Positions 1 through 5,376 of a DNA stretch of 6,177 nt are shown piece after piece (the stretch's first letter is position 1; each line of letters opens with the position of its first letter). The notes under the pieces were generated by a model that saw only the letters and a list, made by a program, of their open reading frames with translations, searched no databases and was not told where the DNA came from. The translations under genes were made by a program, and so were the position numbers. The DNA comes from Pseudomonadota bacterium (lineage in GTDB: Bacteria; Pseudomonadota; Alphaproteobacteria; Acetobacterales; Acetobacteraceae). Where the stretch lies: NCBI GenBank assembly GCA_021785335.1, contig JAJYFW010000123.1, positions 1-6,177 of the forward strand, written 5' to 3'.

Positions 1-408
1 GCCCGCGCCGAGTTCAAGCATCTGGTTTCGTTCTACTTTCATAACTGTCCCTACGAACGGCTCTGGACCGCCAATCGCCGCCGCGCCGACAACATGCTCC
101 CCACGGAACAGGTCCTGCGCACCTATGGCCCGGACTACAAGCTCATCCTCGTCGGCGACGCCACGATGAGCCCGTACGAGATCACCCACGAGGGCGGCAG
201 CGTCGAGCACTGGAACGCGGAATCCGGCGCCGTCTGGCTGCAGCGCCTCACCGCGCATTTCCGCCGCGCCGCCTGGCTCAACCCCCGCCCGCGCCAGTCC
301 TGGCGGGAGGACGGGTCCGTCGGCCTCATCCACGAGCTGATGGAGGGGCGAATGTACCCGCTCACCCTTTCCGGCATCGAAACCATGACCCGCGACCTGG
401 TGCACTGA
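1..408 (+). CDS. VWA-domain protein, CoxE-like (COG3825 type), C-terminal part
   Basis: The frame is open from the first base, so the 5' end lies outside the window; 135 residues are visible. The sequence reads YFHNCPYERLW at residues 12-22, then a hydrophobic strand YKLILVGDATMSPYE at 46-60, EHWN at 69-72, and an end containing GLIHELMEGRMYPLTLSGIE. I recall these as typical of the last third of the VWA-domain proteins related to CoxE, usually about 390 residues. Such proteins are commonly encoded next to a MoxR-type AAA+ ATPase and are thought to act with it as a cytoplasmic chaperone or metal-insertion pair. The metal-binding (MIDAS) part of the VWA fold would lie upstream and cannot be checked here. 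The stop codon overlaps the next gene's ATG by one base (TGATG), which indicates co-transcription and probably translational coupling. The family is fairly sure; the biological role is not. Confidence 0.85.
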   Translation, partial: ARAEFKHLVSFYFHNCPYERLWTANRRRADNMLPTEQVLRTYGPDYKLILVGDATMSPYEITHEGGSVEHWNAESGAVWLQRLTAHFRRAAWLNPRPRQSWREDGSVGLIHELMEGRMYPLTLSGIETMTRDLVH

Positions 409-2249
409 TGGAAGCGACCGCCGGCGAGGAGACGCGCGTCCGCCGCCATCTCGCCCTCGTCGCCCTCGGCCGCGCCCCGGCCGATCGCCTGCTGCGCGTC
501 GGCCGCCTGCTCGACGTTCACACCCTCACCTGGCGCGCGGACCAGGAAATCGCCATCGCCGGCAACCGCATCGCCTGGACCGGCGACGCCGGCACATGTC
601 CCGCAAAGGCTGTCGAGCGTGTCGACCGCCGGGATCTCTCGGCCGTCCCCGGCTTCGGCGAGGTACACAAGCACATCGAAAGCTCCCACCTCACGCCGGA
701 ATTCGAGGCCGCTCTCGTCGTCCCCCACGGCAACACCTGGACCTGCGAGGCGAGCCACGAACTCTCCAACGTCGTGGGTCCCCGCAACCTCGAATTCTGG
801 CTTGAGCCCCGGAAGCGCGGCTCACCGCTCAAGATTTTTCCGCTGCCCGGCTCCGCCGTCCCGCCCACTGCCTGGGAAAATTCTGGTGGCCACTACGGTG
901 CGGCTGAACAAGCCGCCTTCATGGCAGACCCGCGCGTCGCCGGCCTCGACGAGGTGATGGACTGGCCCGCCGTCTGGGACGCCTCGAACCCGTCCCACGA
1001 ACGCCTCTGGGGCATGATCGAGGCGACGCTGGCCGCTCGCGGCGTTGTGGAGGGCCACGGCGCCGGCCTCACCGACCCTGCCTCCATCTCCGCCTTCGCT
1101 GCCGCCGGCCTGGCTTCTGACCATGAGGCCGCGACCACGGCGGAAGTCTGGCAGAAACTCGTCCGCGGCATCTTCGTCGAGCTGCGCGTCCACGCCATGG
1201 AGGACGTCATCCCCGGCCTGCTCACCTCGGGCCTGTCGGACTGGTCGCAGATCGCCTTTGCCACCGACGACCGCAGCGCCTCGGACACGCTGCGCCTCGG
1301 CGCCACCGACCACAACGTCCGCACCGCCATCCGTTACGGCCTCGCACCTGAAGCCGCAATTGCCTGCGTAACGATCAACCCCGCGCGCCACATGCGCCTC
1401 ACGCCCTGGGTGGGCTCGCTCGCCCCTGGCCGCTATGCCGACATCGTGCTGCTCCGCGACGTCCCCTCGCTTGAAATCGCCGAGGTCTGGGCGGATGGCC
1501 GCCCCGTCGCCGCCGGCGCTGGCTACCTCGCTCCTGTTCCCCGGATCGCCTGGCCGGACTGGGCCACGCGCACGGTCAAAATCGGCCGCGACCTCACGGC
1601 CGACGATTTCCGCATCGCCGCCACCCCGGGTCGGGCGACGATGCACGCTGCCGTCCTACGCCCATTCCACTGGGCGGACGATTTCCTCGTCGAGGACCTG
1701 CCGGTCGCGGAAGGCGCTGTCCAGCGAGACCCCGCCCGCGCCATCACCAAATTCGCGATCACCGACCGCCATACGGGCAAGGGCGGCGTCGCGCGCATGT
1801 TCTGGCGCGGCTGCGGCCCGGCGACCGGGGGCACGGCGCTTGCCAGCTCCCTCGGCCACGACACGCACAACATCTGGGCCGTCGGCTCCTGCGACGCGGC
1901 GATGGCGCAGGCGGTCAACGCCGTCGCCGCGCAACAGGGCGGCTGGGCGCTGGTCGTGCGCAACCGCCTCGCCGCCACGGTTCGCTACGAAATCGCTGGC
2001 CTCATGACCGCGCGCCCCGCAGCCGAGCTCGACACCGAAATGCAGGAACTTTACCGCGCCGCCGAGGCGGTCGATTGGATGCACGAGCCCACCTATTCGC
2101 CGCGCTGGCCAAAGGGCTTCCCGGAACGCCTTGCCTCCGCGACCCTCACCTGCTCGCCGTGGCGCTGGGCCCTCGTCGCCCCAACCGAGGCGGTGCCCCA
2201 GGGCCTGGTGAACGTCCGCACCGGCGCGACCCACCCGGTCGTCTGGTAG
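408..2249 (+). CDS. ade: Adenine deaminase-like amidohydrolase
   Basis: This 613-residue cytosolic enzyme is expected to convert adenine to hypoxanthine and ammonia, feeding purine salvage or catabolism. Its length fits the family (about 570-620). Amidohydrolase landmarks appear in order: PGFGEVHKHIESS (81-93, metal ligands H87 and H89), HGNT and ASHE (107-118), a likely bridging glutamate in AWENSGGHYG (E157), VEGHGAG (H217), SDHE (H239) and ATDDR (D287). LAPGRYADIVLL (338-349) and ADGRPVAAG (362-370) close the first part. The C-terminal domain has HDTHN (484-488), matching the conserved HDSHN-type motif of adenine deaminases. Several residues around the metal site differ from the textbook pattern: GE for ID before HxH, and ASHE for DPHE. 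This looks like a distinct subfamily, and the substrate could be a modified adenine. The ATG overlaps the upstream stop and lacks a strong Shine-Dalgarno, so it is probably coupled to it. Confidence 0.9.
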   Translation: MEATAGEETRVRRHLALVALGRAPADRLLRVGRLLDVHTLTWRADQEIAIAGNRIAWTGDAGTCPAKAVERVDRRDLSAVPGFGEVHKHIESSHLTPEFEAALVVPHGNTWTCEASHELSNVVGPRNLEFWLEPRKRGSPLKIFPLPGSAVPPTAWENSGGHYGAAEQAAFMADPRVAGLDEVMDWPAVWDASNPSHERLWGMIEATLAARGVVEGHGAGLTDPASISAFAAAGLASDHEAATTAEVWQKLVRGIFVELRVHAMEDVIPGLLTSGLSDWSQIAFATDDRSASDTLRLGATDHNVRTAIRYGLAPEAAIACVTINPARHMRLTPWVGSLAPGRYADIVLLRDVPSLEIAEVWADGRPVAAGAGYLAPVPRIAWPDWATRTVKIGRDLTADDFRIAATPGRATMHAAVLRPFHWADDFLVEDLPVAEGAVQRDPARAITKFAITDRHTGKGGVARMFWRGCGPATGGTALASSLGHDTHNIWAVGSCDAAMAQAVNAVAAQQGGWALVVRNRLAATVRYEIAGLMTARPAAELDTEMQELYRAAEAVDWMHEPTYSPRWPKGFPERLASATLTCSPWRWALVAPTEAVPQGLVNVRTGATHPVVW

Positions 2250-2264
2250 CCGCGAGATCTCTCG

Positions 2265-2591
2265 TCACGCCACGCCGAGATCGGAATCCGATTCGATCAC
2301 GCAACGGTAAGCGCGCCCAGGGGGGAAGCGGACGAGCTTGCCGCTGGCGCAGGCGACTGCGATGGCGGCCTCGCGTGCCTCCTCTCCGGCACGGCGTACC
2401 TCTGCCTCGCGCTCGGCAAGTTCCGCCTCCTCGCGATACTCCTCGTGCAGGACCGCGAGCGCGCGCGCGGCCTCGGCAAGCTCCCGCTCGATGCGCGCCG
2501 CAAGCGCGATCGCGGCATCGAACTGCGCCACACGCTGCGTCGACGTCTCGCCGTCGCGAAGCTGGGCGAGCGTGGCTGCAAGGGATGTCAT
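2265..2591 (-). CDS. Small Ala/Glu-rich predicted coiled-coil protein of unknown function
   Basis: I do not recognise this 108-residue protein. Residues about 18-82 look like one long amphipathic helix rich in Ala, Glu and Arg (for example RIERELAEAARAL and EEYREEAELAEREAEV), with no proline or glycine break until A69-G. A short non-helical tail follows, GKLVRFPPGRAYRCV then a polar end, and may be a separate small strand. There is no signal peptide and no membrane segment. The open frame runs 65 codons further upstream, but I chose the ATG at 2591 because a perfect GGAGG lies 8 bases before it and the upstream extension is Arg/Gly/Pro-rich, as expected of read-through GC-rich DNA. The gene converges on the adenine deaminase gene with 15 bases between the stops. 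Codon choice is GC-rich like its neighbours. It could be a cytoplasmic structural or adaptor protein; no function can be assigned. Confidence 0.65.
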   Translation of the reverse strand: MTSLAATLAQLRDGETSTQRVAQFDAAIALAARIERELAEAARALAVLHEEYREEAELAEREAEVRRAGEEAREAAIAVACASGKLVRFPPGRAYRCVIESDSDLGVA

Positions 2592-2599
2592 CGCGTGAA

Positions 2600-2604
2600 C
2601 CTCC
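2600..2604 (-). promoter_or_regulatory. Shine-Dalgarno GGAGG that decides the start of the small coiled-coil gene
   Basis: On the minus strand GGAGG is followed by 8 bases and then ATG (2591). Neither of the further-upstream in-frame ATGs (2606 and 2786) has an equally good site. The ATG at 2606 lies just upstream of this GGAGG and cannot use it. Confidence 0.65.
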
Positions 2605-2686
2605 ATGCTGCGTGTCCGCGGGGCAGCGCCGCGCGTCGTGGTTGCGTCCGATCGACGTCGCCACCGCGCCTGCACGCGGCTTCCCT

Positions 2687-2717
2687 CAGGGCCGGGCCCG
2701 GCGATGCCGCGGCCCTG
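2687..2717 (-). repeat. 8-bp perfect inverted repeat with nested 4-bp stem, in the leader of the small gene
   Basis: CAGGGCCG at 2687-2694 pairs perfectly with CGGCCCTG at 2710-2717. Inside the 15-base loop, CGGC (2699-2702) pairs with GCCG (2706-2709) around GAT. No T-run follows on either strand, so it is not a canonical intrinsic terminator. Its position about 95-125 bases before the ATG suggests a structured 5' leader, but hairpins are common by chance in DNA this GC-rich. Confidence 0.4.
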
Positions 2718-2770
2718 CCGGAGGCGTCCCGCTGAAACGCCCTGACGGGATGGGCACCTGTCGATCACGG

Positions 2771-2830
2771 CAAAAAGAAAGCACAACTTTCATAACCCCA
2801 CAAGTAAAATAAAACACACCTTACAATTTG
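2771..2830. promoter_or_regulatory. AT-rich island, probable promoter region
   Basis: By hand count this 60-base stretch is 32% G+C (A30, T11, C15, G4 on the plus strand), in sharp contrast with the surrounding DNA. It contains TAAAAT (2805-2810) and TACAAT (2822-2827) on the plus strand, and T-rich stretches on the minus strand, including TTTTATTTTAC. It also has a small inverted repeat GAAAG-CACAA-CTTTC (2777-2791). It lies upstream of the minus-strand gene starting at 2591, and there is no plus-strand gene beyond it. The promoter reading is therefore an inference for the minus strand; no good -35 box is seen at standard spacing. Confidence 0.35.
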
Positions 2831-2904
2831 GCGGGCGTGCGTCCGTCGCGTAGGCCCAATGCCGGCCTCCAACTCCCTGATTTGTCGGCCGTGCCCCGGC
2901 TCGC

Positions 2905-2922
2905 CCGCGCCGGCCAGCGCGG
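2905..2922 (-). terminator. GC hairpin directly after the regulator gene, possible terminator without T-run
   Basis: CCGCGC (2905-2910) and GCGCGG (2917-2922) form a 6-bp stem around a 6-base loop, beginning one base after the stop codon (2924-2926) of the XRE gene. No run of T follows on the minus strand. It may stabilise the mRNA end or assist termination, but it is not a classical intrinsic terminator. Confidence 0.3.
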
Positions 2923-2923
2923 T

Positions 2924-3421
2924 TCAGTCCCGGATCGCCTCGCGCCACTTGTTCTCGATCGCCGAACGCCGCTCCGAAAGCGTCAGTTCCAGCCGCTCGG
3001 CGAATGGCATCTGCCGGCCAAGTGCCCGCACATCCCGCCAGACGCGCTGCGCCACGATCGCGATGGTGCGCTGGTCCGTCGGCATGCCGGCCTCCCGCAG
3101 CATGTGCAGCACCGCATCGGAAACTTCGGCGAATTCCTCATCCTCCGCCCGCAGCCGCTCGCTGACGACGGTATCGTCGAGCCGCCCCTGCGCCTCGCGC
3201 ACGCCCGGACCGGCGCCCGCCAGCCCGTCTCCCAGCAACTCGTTCGGCGTAACGCCGAGGATCGCGCAGATGTCTTGGATGCGGTGCGCCGGAAACGTCG
3301 GGTTGGCGCTCCGGAACCATTGCCCCACCGCCTGCTGCGTGATGCCCAGGCGCTGCGCGATCTGCCGGCGCGAAAGCCCGCGCTCGTGCATCAGCCGTTC
3401 GAGATTCTCCGCAAATCCCAT
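2924..3421 (-). CDS. XRE-family helix-turn-helix transcriptional regulator
   Basis: This 165-residue cytoplasmic DNA-binding protein starts with a Cro/CI-type helix-turn-helix domain at residues 4-63. The positioning helix and turn are LSRRQIAQRLGI (16-27), the recognition helix is TQQAVGQWFRS (28-38), and HRIQDICAILGVTPNELL (46-63) is the typical closing part. After a Gly/Ala-rich linker (64-78), residues 80-165 are charged and predicted helical (EDEEFAEVSDAVLHMLREAG and a basic end). This part resembles no ligand-binding fold I can name and could mediate dimerisation. The ATG at 3421 starts exactly at the expected domain boundary and has a weak AGGG 7 bases upstream. The gene lies downstream of the glutamine synthetase remnant in the same direction with a 116-base gap. 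Targets are unknown; autoregulation through the nearby palindrome is possible. The alternative of a phage-derived repressor is not supported by other phage genes. Confidence 0.9.
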   Translation of the reverse strand: MGFAENLERLMHERGLSRRQIAQRLGITQQAVGQWFRSANPTFPAHRIQDICAILGVTPNELLGDGLAGAGPGVREAQGRLDDTVVSERLRAEDEEFAEVSDAVLHMLREAGMPTDQRTIAIVAQRVWRDVRALGRQMPFAERLELTLSERRSAIENKWREAIRD

Positions 3422-3457
3422 GCCGAAACCCTAACCCGGAGCCTGTCGCGTCGCACC

Positions 3458-3480
3458 AAAAAACAGCGCCGCTTGCGGCT
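3458..3480 (-). terminator. Terminator-like hairpin with T6 run between the glutamine synthetase remnant and the regulator
   Basis: On the minus strand the sequence reads A-GCCGC-AA-GCGGC-GCTG followed by six T. It can fold as GCCG/CGGC with loop CAAG, or as AGC-CGC paired with GCG-GCT with a two-base bulge. The T-run and its position 58 bases after the stop of the upstream gene (3538) fit an intrinsic terminator. The stem is short, and only 36 bases remain before the next ATG, so an attenuator or a chance hairpin is also possible. Confidence 0.45.
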
Positions 3481-3486
3481 TCTATA
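3481..3486 (-). promoter_or_regulatory. Possible -10 box (TATAGA) for the XRE regulator gene
   Basis: TATAGA on the minus strand matches TATAAT at four of six positions and lies 60 bases before the ATG at 3421. No good -35 lies at standard distance (AAACGA or GAAACG). It would be the only visible promoter element if the regulator is transcribed separately. Confidence 0.25.
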
Positions 3487-3507
3487 AAGCAGTGGTTTTC
3501 ATCTCGT

Positions 3508-3519
3508 TTCCGGCCGGAA
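3508..3519. promoter_or_regulatory. Perfect 12-base palindrome, possible operator
   Basis: TTCCGGCCGGAA is a perfect dyad in the non-coding gap between the glutamine synthetase remnant and the XRE gene, immediately upstream of the possible -10 at 3481-3486. A homodimeric XRE regulator could use it for autoregulation. This rests on position and symmetry only. A 12-base palindrome of mostly G and C is not rare in such DNA. Confidence 0.25.
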
Positions 3520-3537
3520 TCCCCCTGCCGGCGCGCT

Positions 3538-3900
3538 TCAGTAAACCCCGGCGTAGCGCGCGCACATCGCCGCCTCGTCGAGCCCCGCAATTTCGCGCAA
3601 CTCCGCCCGCTTGTGCGCGAGATAGGTGCCGTGGAACTCCTGCCCGAGCCAGGTCTTCGCCGCCCCGTCCGCGGCCCCGAACTGCACCTCGGTCGCGGGG
3701 GCGGGCATGAGCATCACGTCCTCGCCCTTGGCGAACTCCGGATCCGCGACCTCTCCGAAGCACGTCGGCATGGCGCAGACCTGCGACCATCCGGTCCCGT
3801 TGGCGATGCGTGCCGGCCTGTGCGGCGCCGGCACCATCTTGCCGCGTAACTGCAAAGCGATGTCGCAGACGCCGATGCCGATCAGAGCCTCACGCTGCAT
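3538..3900 (-). CDS. Glutamine synthetase-family remnant with the catalytic middle missing
   Basis: This 120-residue frame carries marks of both ends of a glutamine synthetase-family protein. Residues 7-70 match the N-terminal beta-grasp domain: GIGVCDIALQLRGKMVPAP, NGTGW, CFGEVADPEF, then GEDVMLMPAPATEV. Residues 85-120 (LGQEFHGTYLAHKRAEL and a final RYAGVY) resemble the family's C-terminal helix, where LG-x-x-F...Y...KRaE is usual. The roughly 300-residue catalytic barrel expected between them is absent, with a junction near residues 75-85, so it cannot be a working synthetase. Full-length relatives are about 430 residues. The start at 3900 is supported by AGGA 8 bases upstream. The first 11 bases overlap the hydrolase gene, suggesting coupled translation. 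The frame is intact and codon use is normal, so it may be expressed, or it may be a decaying pseudogene. Family assignment is by eye from motifs. Confidence 0.55.
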   Translation of the reverse strand: MQREALIGIGVCDIALQLRGKMVPAPHRPARIANGTGWSQVCAMPTCFGEVADPEFAKGEDVMLMPAPATEVQFGAADGAAKTWLGQEFHGTYLAHKRAELREIAGLDEAAMCARYAGVY

Positions 3901-4573
3901 CGGCGTCGTCCTGCAGGAACGGATTCGTCCGCCGCTCGATCCCCAGTGTCGAGCCCTCGCCATGCCCGCACAGGAACATGATGTCGTCGCCCAGCGGCAG
4001 CAGCTTCGCGCGGATGGCGCCGATCAGCGCCGCATGGTCGCCATAGGGAAAATCGGTCCGCCCTACCGAGCCGCGGAACAACACGTCGCCCAGGATCGCG
4101 AACCGCCGCGCCCGCTCGACGAACACCACATGCCCCGGCGTATGCCCCGGGCAGTGCAGCACGTCGAAACGCAGCGGCCCGAGCGTCAGCGTCTCGCCTT
4201 CCGCGAGCCACCGGTCCGGCAGCACGTTCTCGAGCCCGGAAAGCCCGAACCGCCGCGCGCTCTCCTCGATCCCCTCCAGCAGGAACCGGTCGCGCGCATC
4301 GGGTCCGATCAGCGGCACATCGTCGCCCTGCCGCTCCTCCAGCGCCGCCTTCAGCGCCTTCGCCCCGCCCGCGTGATCGAGATGCCCGTGAGTGAGCCAC
4401 AGCGCTTCGACCGTGAGCCCCAGATGCTCGATGCCGCGCATGATCTCCGGCGCATCCCCACCCGGATCGACCACCACGGCGCGCTTCGTCGCCTCCTCCC
4501 ACAGCAGCGTGCAGTTCTGCTGCAGCGGCGTGACCGGGATGATGGCGACGCGGAAATCGGGCGCGGGAGGCAT
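3890..4573 (-). CDS. MBL-fold metallo-hydrolase, glyoxalase II-like (YcbL type)
   Basis: This 227-residue soluble protein has the full set of zinc ligands of the metallo-beta-lactamase fold. They are THGHLDHAGG at 61-70 (H62, H64, D66, H67), CPGHTPGH at 141-148 (H144), LGDVLF with D163, and LCGHGEGSTLG with H204. An early QQNCTLL (18-24) and VVVDPGG (33-39), plus GSVGRTDFPYGD (168-179), are typical of the short YcbL-like type II glyoxalases. These hydrolyse S-D-lactoylglutathione or related thioesters in methylglyoxal detoxification, though many relatives have unknown substrates. The protein lacks the C-terminal glutathione-binding domain of full GloB, which fits the YcbL class. It begins 66 bases after phoB in the same direction, with no terminator visible between them, and overlaps the next gene by 11 bases. 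The Shine-Dalgarno is poor, so the start rests on homology. No link to phosphate metabolism is evident in the protein itself. Confidence 0.9.
   Translation of the reverse strand: MPPAPDFRVAIIPVTPLQQNCTLLWEEATKRAVVVDPGGDAPEIMRGIEHLGLTVEALWLTHGHLDHAGGAKALKAALEERQGDDVPLIGPDARDRFLLEGIEESARRFGLSGLENVLPDRWLAEGETLTLGPLRFDVLHCPGHTPGHVVFVERARRFAILGDVLFRGSVGRTDFPYGDHAALIGAIRAKLLPLGDDIMFLCGHGEGSTLGIERRTNPFLQDDADAA
3909..3912 (-). promoter_or_regulatory. Shine-Dalgarno AGGA inside the hydrolase gene that decides the start at 3900
   Basis: On the minus strand AGGA is followed by 8 bases and then ATG (3900). It lies within the last codons of the hydrolase gene. It favours this ATG over the open frame's first ATG at 3963, whose extra 21 residues do not look like family sequence. 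Confidence 0.5.
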
Positions 4574-4639
4574 GGCGGCATATCCGTATGAAGCGTGCCG
4601 CCACGCTGCGGCGGAACCCCCGCCCGCGCAACCCCGCGG

Positions 4640-5362
4640 TCAGATCGCGTCGGTATCCAGAGCGTACCCCGCCGCGCGCACGGTACGCACCACGTCGAGC
4701 TCGCCCTCGCCGTTGATGGATTTGCGCAGCCGACGGATATGGACGTCCACCGTGCGCGGCTCGACATGGATGTCCTTGCCCCACACCGCGTCCAGCAGCT
4801 CCTCGCGCGTGAACACGCGCCGCGGGTGCTGCATGAGGAACTCCAACAGCCGGAACTCCGTCGGTCCCAGGTGCACCGGCCGGTCGTTGCGATAGACGCG
4901 ATGCGCCGCGAGATCCATCGTGATGTCGTGGAAGGAGAGCTTGCCCTTGCCCGGCACGGCGCTGGCCCGCCGCAGCAGCGCGCGCACCCGCGCCAGCAGC
5001 GCCTCGATGCTGAACGGCTTGGCGATGTAGTCGTCCGCGCCGGTGTTGAGCCCGCGCACCGCGTCCTGGTCCTCCGCGCGTGCCGTCACCATGATCACCG
5101 GCAGGTCGCGCGTCTGCGGCCGGCGACGGATCTGCCGGCACACCTCGAGCCCGGAGACGGTCGGCAGCATCCAGTCGAGCAGCACCAGGTCCGGCGGCGC
5201 CTCGGCGATGCGCGTCAGCGCCTCCTGCCCGTCGGCCGCCTCCTCGACCACGTAGCCCTGTTTCTCGAGGTTGTAGCGCAGCATCGTTGCCAGCGCGGCC
5301 TCGTCCTCGACGACCAGCACCACCGGTCGCCCGCCTGCCTCCCCGCCGCGCGCCCTTTCCAT
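4640..5362 (-). CDS. phoB: Phosphate regulon response regulator PhoB
   Basis: This 240-residue OmpR-family response regulator is activated by phosphorylation, normally by PhoR, and then controls phosphate-starvation genes. The receiver domain (about 13-131) has the acidic pair in VVEDE (18-21), phospho-acceptor D63 in LLDWMLPTVSGLEV, T93 in MVTARAEDQD and K115 in DDYIAKPFS. The winged-helix DNA-binding domain (about 141-236) has LGPTEFRLLEFLMQHP (165-180), EELLDAVWG (187-195) and VEPRTVDVHIRRLRKSIN (200-217). LDWMLP, GLNTGADDYIAKPFS and the DNA-binding region are characteristic of PhoB within the family. The gene follows phoU immediately, as in other alphaproteobacterial pst-phoU-phoB clusters. 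I chose the ATG at 5362, 14 bases beyond the phoU stop. An in-frame GTG at 5380 overlaps the phoU stop (GTGA), has a GGGGG 7 bases ahead and would add six residues. Confidence 0.95.
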   Translation of the reverse strand: MERARGGEAGGRPVVLVVEDEAALATMLRYNLEKQGYVVEEAADGQEALTRIAEAPPDLVLLDWMLPTVSGLEVCRQIRRRPQTRDLPVIMVTARAEDQDAVRGLNTGADDYIAKPFSIEALLARVRALLRRASAVPGKGKLSFHDITMDLAAHRVYRNDRPVHLGPTEFRLLEFLMQHPRRVFTREELLDAVWGKDIHVEPRTVDVHIRRLRKSINGEGELDVVRTVRAAGYALDTDAI

Positions 5363-5376
5363 CGTCGCGGTCCGGA

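Larger units (their letters stand above)
2592..2923. other. Non-coding stretch between the regulator gene and the small coiled-coil gene
   Basis: I see no convincing gene in these 332 bases on either strand. The open frames crossing it are extensions of neighbouring genes or shadows with Arg/Pro/Gly-rich composition and no ribosome binding site. It holds the long leader of the small gene with an 8-bp inverted repeat (2687-2717), an AT-rich island (2771-2830) and a GC hairpin directly after the regulator's stop (2905-2922). The most likely role is promoter plus 5' leader for the minus-strand gene at 2265-2591. I could not fix a -35/-10 pair. Confidence 0.55.

Noticed and set aside
135..758. 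Long minus-strand open frame of 207 codons opposite the VWA and deaminase genes
   Set aside because: It lies antisense to two well-supported genes, has no family motifs and is a typical GC-rich shadow frame.
822..1646. 274-codon minus-strand open frame inside the deaminase gene
   Set aside because: Its Gly/Arg/Val/Asp-rich composition mirrors the codons of the plus-strand enzyme; there is no ribosome binding site or recognisable domain.
2253..2264. Short inverted repeat CGAGA-TC-TCTCG between the convergent deaminase and small genes, considered as a shared terminator
   Set aside because: The stem is only 4-5 bp, and there is no T-run on either strand.
2828..3487. 219-codon plus-strand open frame opposite the XRE gene
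   Set aside because: The minus strand encodes a clear helix-turn-helix protein; the plus frame is Arg/Pro-rich with no ribosome binding site.
2592..3540. Possible prophage or mobile island containing the XRE gene and the small gene
   Set aside because: There is no integrase, transposase, terminal repeat, tRNA or other phage gene; codon use matches the neighbours and only the 60-base AT-rich island is unusual.
3626..4591. 321-codon plus-strand open frame opposite the hydrolase gene
   Set aside because: Antisense shadow; the minus strand carries the complete zinc-ligand set of a known fold, while this frame has no motif.
4587..4612. CCGCC/GGCGG inverted repeat between phoB and the hydrolase gene, considered as a terminator
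   Set aside because: The stem is 5 bp with a 7-base loop and no T-run follows on the minus strand; such repeats are frequent by chance in this DNA.
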